Shown here piece by piece: positions 25,001 through 37,600 of a DNA stretch of 64,000 bases (position 1 is the stretch's first letter; each line of letters begins with the position of its first letter). Location: assembly GCA_024114885.1 (NCBI GenBank), contig CP099418.1:4712001-4776000 (forward strand), written 5' to 3'. The notes below the pieces were generated by a model that was not told where the DNA came from, ran no database searches, and saw nothing but the letters and a program-made list of their open reading frames with translations. Source of the stretch: Septoria linicola. Lineage: Eukaryota; Ascomycota; Dothideomycetes; Mycosphaerellales; Mycosphaerellaceae. The position numbers and the translations under genes were made by a program.

Positions 25001-27250
25001 TTCGTTAGCTCCTCTACTATATCGTAGAAGGCTTTAGATAGTAAGGAATATACGCTAATCTTAGCTCCGCTATCTCTATTTATATACTTCTTTATATAGA
25101 GCTTATTAAGCTTCTTACGTAGATCTGTGTCGTTTAGAATACGACTCTATAAGGAATACGACGCCTACTCGCTATAGAGAATAATCTCTATTAAGCTTAA
25201 TTAGACCTTAGATTCGAGTATTTTATCTATCTAGAAGACGTTAGCGTTATTATTAGCGTATATAGCTCGAAGGTAGTTGTCTATACGCTTAGTCTTCGAA
25301 GGCTCCTTAGCCTTCTTTTACTTTTAAGTATACGTAGGAGCGATAGGAACTAGTAGACCGTTTAGGTAGTCGTATATCTACTTATCCTCGATCTTATCGT
25401 TATTACGTCTCTAAGTTTAAGAATCCTCTAACTCTCCTATATCTATAAGATAAGGAGCTAGCTAGTTTTTATCTTTAACCTCTTTAATATAAGAGTAACG
25501 ATAAGCGCGGGTTCTTATAGCTATAGCCTAGGTCGTAATCTGCTTCTATACTCCTATTAGCTATCCTCTAACTAGTCGAGAAGGATTTAGGTTCTACTTT
25601 GTCTTTATACTGTCTCTAGCTACGTAGGCGCTAATTAGATCGTCCTAATCCTCTTATATAATAGAAGCGACTTAACTAATATTAACGAGACCGTTAATAC
25701 TAGCTACCTTATTCGCTATCCTCTACTAGCTCGCTCTTAGCGTTAATAAACGATCTATATTTTCAAGATCGATCTTCCTATAGCGCTACTCTAATACTCC
25801 TATTAATATAAATAGCTTTAGTAGTTCCTTGTCCTAGTAGTACTATATCTTTTCTATACCTAGGCGAGGCGTTCTATAGTATATAATACTAGTCTTTAGA
25901 TCTCTATATATTAAGCCCTTAGTCTCGAACTATTATAGATACTCGTAGTTTGTAGCTATATAGCCTTCGAGCCTATATATCTAATAACTTGAAATCTTTA
26001 GAGCGATCGCTATATAGGCCTTAATTATTAACCTATTATCTATTATAGCTAAGTTAATCGAAATCTCCTAGCTATAAGTAGGCCTTAGAATATATAGATA
26101 GTCGTGATCGTAAGACTTCGCCCGCTGTCCTATCGACGAGCGTAGCGGCTACGAGCCTTCTTCTTCGAGTCGACAAATTATAGCGATTATAAGGTCTTAT
26201 ATACTAGCGGTAATATTATCGACAGTTGCCGGCTTACGGCCTTTATAGACTACTGTTTCTCTAGCCTTAAACTTAGAGTTTAGTCTTAGAGCGGACTTCT
26301 TTACTACTTCGTATAACTACTAGACGTCTCTACCGCCTTCGTTATATACTTCTAATTTAAAGTCCTTATTACTATTAATCTAACGCTAGGCTATCTTTAA
26401 GAGCTTACTATAATCCAAGTCCTTGTTATTAAGATCTAACCTAAGATAGGCCTAGAGCCTCTTACTAAAACGAAATAGAAGGCCTCGTATAAATAGAAGA
26501 GTACGAGAACGCTCGTCTATATATAAAGCAGGTATAGTATTAGAGTAGAGTATAAACTACCTTAAGTACTCTAAGAGATTATTATCCTCGCTACGGTTAA
26601 CCTTATAAAGGTTTTCTATATAGTAGCGGTTTCCGAGTATATATATATTATCGTACTTTCGGTACTCCTTAATAATCGACTCTTTAAACTTAGCGTAGTC
26701 TTGGTCGTAGAAACTATTAAGGCGCTAGTATCGTCTACGTTAGATAACTATAACCTAAGTAAGTAACTTCTCGTAAAGCTATTTATTATTATTAATAAGT
26801 AGAATAAAGTAGTTACTATATAGCGCTTTAAAACGCTTAATATACTCGGTTACGTTCTCTTTATTAAAGAAGAGATTCTAGTCCGAGCTAGGTAGTAGCG
26901 GAACCTAAGCGATAATTACCTTCTAGCTTTAAGTTACTTAGATAGTCTCTATAAGTAGCTAGAACTACGCTATAGATAGTCTACCTCCTAAGTTCGGTCT
27001 TTAAAAGATATTAGTATTAGGGTTAAGGTTAGTACCTCCTTAGTCCTCCGCTTCTATAGACATATCGTTGTCTAGTAGAGGGAATAAAGTAAAAGTAGAT
27101 AGTAGCTTTACTAGAGATCTTCGAATTTGCTTATTAAGCTAGTTAGATAAGCTACTCTCTAGTGTTTTAGGCCGGCTAGTAGATACTAATTCACTTATAG
27201 AGCTCGTTCGAAGGTGTTCTAAGAGTATATTATACTCTCCTTAATTAGGT
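22026..27250 (-). pseudogene. element B2 gag-pol, integrase and most of RNase H deleted
   Basis: The sequence follows 9,354-14,575 of B1 closely. An RT segment at 22,442-22,639 is still open for 65 codons and differs from the B1 segment at only a handful of residues. At 22,025/22,026 the sequence jumps from the tandem repeats to the RNase H region, so what corresponds to 7,197-9,353 of B1 is gone. The copy could not have integrated on its own after that deletion. Confidence 0.78.
24130..24152. repeat. 23-bp near-palindrome inside gag-pol (B2)
   Basis: Counterpart of 11,456, with AATTATCG at the left and GGTAACT at the right. Confidence 0.65.
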
Positions 27251-27265
27251 TTTTAAATAAAATAT

Positions 27266-27288
27266 AGTTATCGTTTAAAACGATAACT
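27266..27288. repeat. 23-bp near-palindrome upstream of gag (B2)
   Basis: Identical to 14,593-14,615. It lies 3,136 bp from the inner copy, against 3,137 bp in B1. Confidence 0.75.
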
Positions 27289-27493
27289 AAAAAACAAGAG
27301 TCTAAATTTTTCTTAGCTATCGGAAGGTAAACGTTAAACTTTTCTTTATAATACCGAGGCTATATTAATTATGCCTAATAAGTAAGGTATGTCGTATCGT
27401 ATAGTTCGACCGTTTATAGCTAGGCGCGTCCGTCTTACTTATTCAGGTAATTCGCTAAGTAACTATAGTAGTATAATATTACGTTAGCCTATA

Positions 27494-29070
27494 CTATATA
27501 CTAGGTCTAGGGCCTTAGACGTAATTAGTGCCCTTAGCTAAACGATTAGCGTCTAACGCCGTACTAGGGCTTATTCCGAGCGATCTATATACTAGAGGAT
27601 ACGAGATTACCTAGATAGGTCCGGCCTATCCTATAGCCTCTACGCTATCCGAACGAGAGCGTTTTTACGCTAAACCGAGGTCTAATCGAAGACTATTATA
27701 GGTATAGAGACCCCGAGTAAATCTCCGATATAGTAAGTCGCCTTACTATCTATACGACAATTACCGAATAGATCTATACTAAGAGGTACTAGAGGTTTAT
27801 AACTTTTCCGGGTTAGAGCGATATCTATATTCTAGAGGCTTCTATATTATTATAGCCCTTTAAGTCGCCTCTTACGTAGGCTTCTTTTAGGCCTCTTATT
27901 AATGTTTATAGTATATTAGTTCTCGTTTTAAGGCTACTATCTACCCTCTACGCTTCTAGTTCTAGTATAAGAGAGAAGAGATAGCCCTACCTTCGGCTCT
28001 ATTAATAGATAATAACTACTCTAATACTAACCCCCTAGGTAGGTATAAGAGCGGTCGCTATAGAACAAGACCTGTTCGGATAGTAATAGTCTTATAATAC
28101 GTTAATTAACTAGTAGTAACGAGCTTAAACTAGTAGTCCTAAGACTAAGAGCCTATACTAGGACCGTAGGATATTAAATTAATCAAGTAGAGTAAACATT
28201 ACTATCTTAGAAACGAGCTACTACCTTGCTTTTATACTAAAACTGCTAAGTACGGTATATAGGTAGGCCTTTACCTTACTACTATATACCGGGTCCGAGG
28301 CCTTAGACGTAATTAGTGTCCTTAGCTAAACGATTAGCGTATAACGCCGTACTAGGGCTTATTCTAAGCGATCTATATACTAGAGGATACGAGATTGCTC
28401 GAATAGGTCCGGCCTATCCTATAGCCTCTACGCTATCTGAACGAGAGCGTTTTTATACTAAACTAGAGTCTAATCGAAGACTATTATAGGTATAGAGACT
28501 CTAAGTAAATCTCTAATATAGTAAGTCGCCTTACTATCTATCTAATAATTACCGAATAGATCCGTACTAAGGAGTACTAGAGGTTTATAACTTTTCCGGG
28601 TTAGAGCGATATCTATATTCTAGGAGCTTCTATATTATTATAGCCCTTTAAGTCGCCTCTTACGTAGGCTTCTTTTAGGCCTCTTATTAATGTTTATAGT
28701 ACGTTAGTTCTCGCTTTAAGGCTACTATCTATCCTCTATACTTCTAGTCCTAGTATACGAGAGAAGAGATAGCCCTACCTTCGGCTCTATTAATAGATAA
28801 TAACTACTCTAATACTAACCTCCTAGGCAGGTATAAGAGTAGTCGCTATAGAACAAGACCTGTTCGGAGAGTAATAGTCTTATAATACGTTAATTAAGTA
28901 GTAGTAACGAGCTTAAAATAGTAGCTCTAGGACTAAGAGCTATATACTAGGACTATAGGATATTAAATTAATTAAGTAGAATAAACATTACTATCTTAGA
29001 AACGAGCTACTACCTTACTTTTATACTAAAACTACTAAGTACGGTATATAGGTAGGCCTTTACCTTACTA
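27494..29070 (-). repeat. tandem duplication of LTR plus leader, two units of about 789 bp
   Basis: Unit 1 is 27,494-28,281 and unit 2 is 28,282-29,070. Each ends with the 280-bp LTR and carries the primer-site sequence (second copy at 28,773-28,789). B1 has only one unit. Unequal exchange or LTR slippage would give this. Confidence 0.8.
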
Positions 29071-31541
29071 ATACGCCTAGAACGTAGCTAGAGTATTAGT
29101 TAGACTAAATAGTATTATTTTATACTAGAAGTAGCCGTAGCGCGTATAGAACGTAGTCTTCTAGTAGTCGCTAGGCTTAATACGAATCCGATAGTATATA
29201 TCTATAAGGTCTAGAGTCGTAAACTATATAGCTCCTATAAGCCTATCTAGTATCTCGCTAATTAAGAGAAGTAGGTACCTATTCTTAATAGTAATTTCGT
29301 TTAACCCTTAGTAGTCGATATATAGCTTTAGTTTACTATCTTTCTTTAGTACGAATAGGATAGGCGTACCTACCTCGCTAACGCTACGCTTAATCTAATC
29401 GTACTTAAGGCCTATAGTAAGGTACTTCTTTAATTCCTCTAGCTTCTTACCCGACTAGTAGTATAGCGGCCTAAAGAGTAGAATAGTACCTAGACGTAGC
29501 TTAATCGTATACTCTACGCTATCTACTAGCTTACTCCTTATCTTCTCTATTAGGTTTAGAATATTAGAGAACTATTAGAACTTAGAGAGAAGAGGGTTAA
29601 GCTCTTCGCCTTTACCTATCTTACTTATTACTACTATATATATAGTTAGTATATACTTTAAGTCCTTAAAAAACTTATAGGCTTCTCTAACCTTAACGTT
29701 TTTAAAAGTATCGCTATAGGTCTATTTATCCGAGCTACTATTAGCTTATATATAATAAGTACGTCTCTATAGCCGACCTAAGATTATATTAGAGGTTAGT
29801 ATATTATAGATATAAAAGATTACGCCTACTATACGCTCTACTCCTATAGAGTCTACGAGTCGTACGCGTATATAATATACGTTATAATAATACTCTAATT
29901 CTCTAGTAAATAAAGTAGCTAGGAGTAAGGTAGTATTAGTTCGAGCTATAATACCGTATTATAAGATAAAGGATCTTAATACTACGTTAATATTAGTAGT
30001 ATTATTAAGAAGGAATTAGGCTAGCTTAAGCTTATCCTACGCCTCGACTACGCTCTCTAGATAAGTCGTATTTACGACTTATATAAGAAGGTATATATCG
30101 CTACTAAGCTTAGTATCTAGAGATCGTAGTCCTTCTCTAATACCTTCTCTTTTTTTAGCGTCTCTATAGTAACCTTACGTATCGATAGCTTCTTACTATC
30201 GTCTCGAGCGCTTCGGTTAGAGTAGATAGAATTAGTACTAATATACCTCTTCTACTTATAGCTATAGTATTCTAAATACTTATAGCCTATAATAGAGCGA
30301 GTAGAACCTTTATCGCTAAAGCGACGCGTATTATTCCCTTCTAGACTATCGTCTCGCCTACGTATAGGAGTATCGCTCTCTATACGCTTACGCTTCGAGT
30401 ACGTATCGCGCTCGCGGTCTCTATTACTCTAGCTTCCGCCCTAGTTATACTATATAGAAATTACCCTATTAGCTTACTCTAGGCGCCTTACTAACGTAAC
30501 TAAATTAGCGCGCTTACTAGATACGGTATAATTCTTAATAATCTCTTATCGAAGCGCTAGCTTTAACTTTATAAGGAGCTAGCGTACTAGCTACGCTTCG
30601 GTATAGTCGCCTAGTTAAGACTCTAAGTAGCCTAGCTCTATAGCGAACTAACATACCCCTTAGCCCTTACTCTATTAGGCCTTCTTATACTCGACTATTA
30701 TAAGGATCGTACGATTCGCCTAATCTCTAATAACGTTATAGATAAAGCGCTTAAACTTAGTCTAAGTATAGTCTAGAGGTATTACCTTAGAGTATTCGTT
30801 ATACTAGATCTCTTACGCCTCGCCTACGAGCTATATAATACTATATAGGATCTTCGAATCTTCTATACTAAACTTTTATAAACTATTAAAGAAGATTACT
30901 TCGAGACTACGAATAAACTCTCTCGCCTCTTAGACTATCTCGCTTTTAAAAGTATAAGGTTCTCTAACTTTAGAACCTTTATATCGCGTATACGACGCGC
31001 TATCGTAAAGTATACTATCTATAATACTAGTACTAGCGTTATCTTTAAGATCGATAACGTCGAGAGTACTAGAGGTAGCTAAGAATAGAGATTCTAACTC
31101 TATAAAGAGCTAATTATTCTCTCGTCGTAGAGCGCGTATCTCTAAGCGACGACGTAGTTCCTAGTTCTTAGCCTTAAGCTATATATACTCTACCTATATA
31201 CTATCTTTAGTTATACTAGTAGACTTCTACTCCTAAACCTTATTAGTATCTATAAGATTATCTTAATTATCTACTTCGCCTATTACGAGCTCTAGTAGCG
31301 CCGTATCTATATTACGTTAGAGAGCTATAGGCCTCTATAGATTACTACTCTTAGAAAAAGAAGAATTAGAATTATAAAAGAGGTATATAGTAATATATAG
31401 AGCGCTCTTCTAATAAGACTATTAGGATATTATAAGACTAATTCTTACCTCCTTTTAGATATATATATATACTATAATTATACTATACGCTAAGCCTACG
31501 AGCCTAAGGCGGGTCTTAGCCTTCGACCTTATCTAGCTCTT
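29071..31541 (-). mobile_element. Ty3-2, proximal fragment (5' LTR, gag, protease, RT start)
   Basis: Inverted counterpart of the RT and gag of Ty3-1, continuing 0.7 kb further to the gag start. The 5' LTR lies at about 31,375-31,541 and is truncated at 31,541, after which the sequence no longer matches the LTR. The RT block near 29,300 aligns with about 1,340-1,400 of Ty3-1. Together with 15,608-17,208 this is one element split by B2. Confidence 0.85.
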
Positions 31542-31619
31542 ATACCCTCCTAACCTATATCGATTACTAAGAATATAGGTTTAGACTTAACTCTACCTAT
31601 ACTAACCTATTCCGACGTC
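31542..31619. other. short junction sequence between Ty3-2 and Ty3-3
   Basis: About 80 bp of RIP-type sequence that I could not match to any element in the window. Confidence 0.5.
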
Positions 31620-34293
31620 TACTTCTACTAAGTAAGTAAGAAGTATATATATATAATACGATTCTAGTTATTATCGACTAATATATAAAGATAGTTATCT
31701 TTATCCTAACTATAAAGAGGTATACTAGTAGTAACCTTATAGAAGTCTTAATATTAGAAGTAATTAGATATTATAGTATACCTATAGGTATTATTAGCGA
31801 TAGAGAGTCTATATTTATAAGTTAGTTTTAGTCTAACTTCTACTACGAGGCGTATATAAAATATAAGCTAAGTATAGCGTTCTATCTATAAACGGATAGG
31901 TAAACTAAAAAGCGAATTAGACGCTTAAGACTTACCTACGTATCTACTACGTAGAGTAATAAGATAACTAGGTAGACCTATTAGTATAAGCCGAGTTCGT
32001 ATATAATAATAGTATATATACGATACTAAAGGTATTATTATTTATAGCGCTATATAGTTTTAATCTAGAGCTAGTAACAAGTAGACGAGAAGTTTAGAGT
32101 ACGCTTCCTAAAAGAGAGATACTAGCTACTAAGGAAGCTATAGAAAGATTAAAGAGGAACTATAAGATACTAAGTAAACGCTAGCGAGAAGTAAGCGAGG
32201 CGTAGGCTAGGTACTTTAATAATAGATATTAGGCTAAGGAATATAAGGTCGGCGATATAGTCTTACTATCGATAAAGAACCTACGATTAAAGGTTCCTTC
32301 GAAGAAGTTAGTAGATAAGTTTACTAGGCTTTTTAAAGTAATTAACGTAGTAGGAAAGTAGGCGTACTACTTAGCCCTACTACTAGACGCTCTTATCTAT
32401 AACGTATTTTATATATCGTTTCTAGAACCTTAGAAAGGTAGCGAGGCGTAGGTAGAGAGTATACTACTCGTAGACTACTAGAGTAAATAGGAAGTTAAGA
32501 AGATTCTTAGAACTCGAGTAAGAAAGAGCGTACGCTAGTACTTAATCTACTAGTAGAGCTAGTCTAAAAAGTACGACTAGTAGGAACCTAAAGAATATAT
32601 TAGTAGCTATATAGTACTAGACGTATTCGAAGTATAGCGTATAAGTAGACGCGTAGTAAGATAGAAGCGCTAAGGCGCTAATACGCTAAGGTACTAATAT
32701 AGCGATACTAAGTACTAAGCGCTAAATCTATATTTAGGAGTAAACTTTAAATTTAAGAGAGTAAGAAAATTACTAAGGTATTTAAGATATATCGAAGCGT
32801 AAACTATATTATTTATATACGCCTACTAAGTAGGTCGTATAGTACCTATAAGTAAGAAGTAAGAATCTAACTATAGCCTATATAGGCGTAAGCGAAGTAT
32901 AAGAGGCGTAGATAAGTAGCGAGCGAAACGCTTATTTATCGTCTATAGAGAGCGCGTCGTCGCTAGCGTTTCTACTACTATCGACGCTCTCTACGTCCTT
33001 ATCCTTATCTACCTCCTCTACCTCCTTATTAGATACTACGTTCTCTAATAGCTTACTCTCTTCCTAGTTACTACTCTTAAGGTAGGCCGCCTCTATAGTA
33101 GCGTCTAGAGTATTACTAGAGGCGCCTACTATATAGTTAGTCTACGAAGAGTATTAGTATCGTATAAGGATCGTATAGGAAAAGTAGGTATACCTTGTAC
33201 TATAGCTTAAATATAGCTACTATAAAGTTAGACTAGCGCTAGGTCTCTATTAGACTAGCGACGGATATCGTACTAGCTACTAGTAGAGCGAGTACGCTCG
33301 CCTTACGTAGCGTATCCTAGCCGCTAACTGCCTTACTCTTATTACTAGTAAAGACCCTCTTAGAGGTCTTAATAGAGGTATAGAGGCTCTTTAGGTAGCG
33401 CTTTACCTACTCTTTATATACGCTCTTAGAGAGAGTCTCTAGCTACTCGTAGTAGTATAGTACGTAGCGCGCCTACTACTTAAGGTTTCTATTAGTAATA
33501 CGTTTATAGGCGTAGTACTAGCGCTTATAGCGCTAATACTTAACCTTCTAGCTAGGCTTTATTACTCCGTTATACGCTAGCTCGTCGTCTATACGTAGTC
33601 CGTTAGTAGTTAAAGCGTAGTTAAGGAGTATTCGAAGAGCTATACTATCGTAGATATACTTAATATAGTAGAGATAAATATCTATATCTCCTTATTCTCT
33701 AATATTATCGATAGTATAGAGTAGGCGGTTTAGGACTACGACTCTAGTACGTTTTAGTAGTATTATACTTACGTTAGTAGTACGGTAATCGTATAGAGAC
33801 ACTAGCTTACTAAGGATATAGAAAATATTATATACGTAGAAAGAAAGTCTAAGAGAGAGTTAGAAGAGTTTTTAAAGAATATACTCGAGCCTAGCGACGT
33901 AGTCGCTATAGTAGAGATTATATTACTATATAAACGTAAATATATATAGTAACTCTTTACTTCGTAGCGCGTATTTATATAATACACTAAAGGTTCGTAG
34001 GTATAGGGTATTAGAGACGCGATAGGCGTAGAATATATAAAGTATATTATAAAGACTAAATAGGTAGCCTAGAATATAACCTATTAAGTAAAAGTGTCGC
34101 TAAGAGTAGCTCTCTTAGAGAGAGGAGATAGTTATAAGAGCTAGGTAAAGTTAAAGGTTAAGACCTACCTTAGGCTCGTAGGCTTAGCGTATAGTATAAT
34201 TATAATATACGTATATATCTAAAAGGAGGTAAGAATTAGTCTTACGATATCCTAATAGTCTTATTAGGAGGGCGCTCTATATATTACTATATA
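31620..34293 (+). mobile_element. Ty3-3: 3' half of the Ty3 element, plus strand
   Basis: Matches Ty3-1 from about 3,140 (integrase) to its LTR end. The integrase Asp motif, chromodomain tail and antisense frame are all recognisable but more heavily mutated. Its LTR is interrupted at 34,293 by the copia element and the last dozen bases resume at 40,591-40,604. Confidence 0.87.
32932..33987 (-). pseudogene. antisense reading frame in Ty3-3
   Basis: Second copy of the frame at 4,466-5,480. The N-terminal 61 codons (33,802-33,987) are still open and include a hydrophobic stretch (IIFSISLVSVSLY). The frame then continues with TAA/TAG interruptions to about 33,150, and an acidic block in another frame ends at a TAA at 32,932-32,934. 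The offset between the blocks differs by 10 bp from Ty3-1, so indels have occurred. The gene is unrecognised. Confidence 0.55.
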
Positions 34294-34570
34294 CTTTTAA
34301 GAGTAGAGAGCGTATTATATACTATATAATGTTAAGGAGGGTATAGCGTAGTAAAGAAGAATAGGGGATTAATCTTGAACTAACTTATATATATAGTATA
34401 GTAGTAATATACTAGAAACTAAATATAAAGTTAATTAAGTTAGTTATCTAAGAAGAGAAGAAAGAGAAGTAAGATATACCTCTTACTAAGCCTTAGGTAG
34501 ATGCCTTAGGTATCTAGAACTATGCCTAAATGTCTATATCTAGACTAACTATCTAGGATATATTCTTAAT
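34294..34570 (-). repeat. 3' LTR of the copia element
   Basis: 277 bp, with very few differences from 40,314-40,590. Confidence 0.85.
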
Positions 34571-34699
34571 ACTCCTACTTATGTTATATAGTTAGATCTT
34601 TCTATAGATTATCTATAACACTTAAGTACTAGCCCTAATCTTAATTAGTTATTAAGTACTTACTTTTTAGACTAATAACTAGATAGTACTAACTATTAA

Positions 34700-37600
34700 T
34701 CTAATAAACTTTCTATACTACTATCTTCTATAAAAAGGTAAAAGAAATGCCTTCTATAAGATCTTCCTCCTCTCTTATATAGGAGTAGATTGTTTAGGAC
34801 ATAGACTATCTAGTAAGTTACCCTTGTCCTTTCTTATAGCTAATTCTAATAGCTCCCTAGATTCCTTATAGCCTAGTCCCCTACTTAGTTATATTCTATA
34901 TAGCTTCTTAGTTCCCTAATAGCCTTTAGGGTATACTATTCTTAGCTATAGGGATCTTATATTAAGCTAGGGAGTAGAGTAATTATATACTAGTAGAGGA
35001 GATAATAGCTACTATAGAGGAGGTCTTCAATATTAACTAGTACTTAGCCTTAGGGGGTATCTAGTTTAGCTAGGTGCTATATAGTAATATTATAGTTAGT
35101 AATAGGTCTAATATTAGTAAGAGTATTTAGGACTTTATAAAGTCTAACTAAGAAGGAGTCAAGTAACTAAAATCTTTCTTTTAGACTCCTCTTAGTTTAA
35201 CTCTAAGGCTTAGAGTTATCTTTTATATATCTCTTATATAAGGTAGAGCTACCTTATAAACTCCTAAAACTATAGTCTATTCTTTAGCTTAGTAAGACTA
35301 TCTACTACTATCTCTTTTATATTTATATATTCTATAGAGATAAGTCTATTCTACTAGAGCTTTCTTATAGTATTATATAAGATATTAATATGTTTAGACT
35401 TATTATAAATATATAAGTCCTTAACTAGAGTAAGGGTAGCTTAGTTATTACCTTTTAGCTAAATTAGCCTAATTCTAGTAATAGTTTCCTAGTTACTAAG
35501 GATCCTTAGTTAGTAAGAATATTCTCCTACTAACTCTAGGTATCTAAGCTCTCTTAAAAGAGTACTAAGGAACTATAACTATTTTATATATACTCCTATA
35601 GCTATATATTTAGCTTCTATTATAGATATAGCTATAGATTTCTACTTCTTACTTATCTAGGAGATTAGTATACTATAAAGGAAGAAGATATATCTAAGGA
35701 TTAAGACTCTATTAGTCTTGTCTATTATATAGTTAGAGTCTATATATCTAGTAAGACAGCCTTAACTATTCCTTAAGTATCTTAGACTAAGGTCTAGGTT
35801 TGATCTCAGATATCTAGTTAGCTTCTTTAGAGCCTTTATATGTCCTACTATTAGATTACTAATATAGGAGCTTAATCTTCTAAGGGTAAATGAAATGTCT
35901 AGTCTTATAATAGTAGTAAGCTATATCTATGTTCTAATAATAGATTAGTATTCCTATCTATTATACCTTTTATTATTTAGTCTAGTAGGCTTCAGACTTT
36001 TATAGCTGTCTATTAGTAAAAGAGTTAGTAATATAGTTTCTTAGCCTATTCCTATCTTAGCTAGGTTCTCTTAGATATAATGTTTCTAGTTAAGTTTTAG
36101 CTAGCCTTACTACCTATTTCTTATTAGTCTTATTCTAAGAATCTTGTCTAGCTCTCTAAGATCTTTAATCTTAAAGACCTTACTAAGTTAGTCTTTAAAC
36201 TAGAGGACATCTTCTAGTCTCTCTATAGTAATAGGTATATTATTAATATAGATTAGGATTATTAGGTCTTTCCTTTTCTTATAGATTAGAAGACATAGGT
36301 CCACTTCTAATTATCTAAATCCTATTCCTTTTAGCTTTAATATATATAGCTAATTCTAGTCTCTTATAGCTTACTTTAGCTTATAGAGACTCCTTAGAAC
36401 TTATAAGACTATACTAGTTAGTAGGTTAATACCTAGTAGTAGGATTATATAGATGTCCTTATATAGGGTGCTCTCTATAAATATATTGTTTATATCTACT
36501 TAGTATAGAACTAGGTCCTTCTTATAGACTATAGCTATAAATCCTCTTAGAGTATCCTACCTAACTATAGAGGCAAAAGTTTCTATATAGTCTACTCTAT
36601 ACTTTTAGGAGAACTCTCTTATAACTAGTCTTACCTTAAACTTTTTAATAGCACTACTAAGTTTTCTCTTAATATTAAAGACCTATCTTAAGGTAACTAA
36701 GTTAGCCCCTTTTAGTAGGACTACTATAGTCTAGGTATTATTACTTATAAGTATATCTAGCTCCTTCTAAATAGCTTCTTACTAGAGATAACCCTATTTA
36801 GGATTACTTACTACTTCCTTATAGTTCCTTAGGATTAGAACCTTCTATTTATATATTCCTACTTCTTTAATAGCTAAGAATATAATCTCTTTAACTTCCT
36901 CTAAGAATTCTAGATCCTATAGGATACCTAGATTAATAGAGCTTATAGCTAAGAAGAAAGCCTAATACTCTAGGAGTATTTCCTTATCTAGCTAACTATT
37001 CTAATCTAGCTTAAGCCTAATTAGCTTTAGCTTCTAGTTAAATCTATTAAGTTCTTAAGATACTTTCCTCTTTCTAAGAATTTACCTTAGAGCTATCTAC
37101 TCCTAATCTATCTCTATAGTTTCTTAAGTAGAATTCTTAGATTCTTTTTTAACTTTCCTTTAGTCTAGGAATTTTCTATACTCTCCTATATCTTCTAGTA
37201 GAGGTAGAAGTTATATAAAGAGTTTCTTTCCTTCCTAAACCTATACTAATAGCTAAGAGAGAGGAGGCTTCTACTAGCCTAGACTAGGAGCACCTAGGGT
37301 ACTCCTACTAGCTTATAGAGTAGGCTAGCTAATAGTTCTTAGCCTTCTAATAGGTCTTCTTTCTAGAGCTAAACTAGGGAGGTTCTTAATCTTAATATTT
37401 AAGTCTAATTCTCTACCTAGCTTATCTTTAAAGAAGATTATATTAGTATACTACTTAATAGCCTTTATATCTAGCTCCTAGAACTTCTATACCTTTACTA
37501 TATTATTATAGTATCTAATAAACATAGTATCCTTTCCTCTATTTATTAGTTTATTACTCCTTACCTACTAAGGCTATACTCTTATATCTATATATACTAT

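Larger units (their letters stand above)
17209..29070 (-). mobile_element. Element B, copy 2: LTR to LTR, 11.9 kb
   Basis: The copy is bounded by 280-bp LTRs at 17,209-17,488 and 28,791-29,070 and by the target duplication ATAC (17,205-17,208 and 29,071-29,074). It is inserted into Ty3-2. Minus-strand order is LTR, leader, gag, protease, RT, short tail, a long unrecognised frame, LTR. It carries a 2.16-kb internal deletion at 22,025/22,026 and a 0.79-kb tandem duplication at its 5' end. It is a derived copy, but the only one here with both LTRs. Confidence 0.88.

Noticed and set aside
33802..33987. Open 61-codon minus frame as an independent gene
   Set aside because: It is the open start of the degraded antisense frame of Ty3-3 and has a counterpart in Ty3-1.
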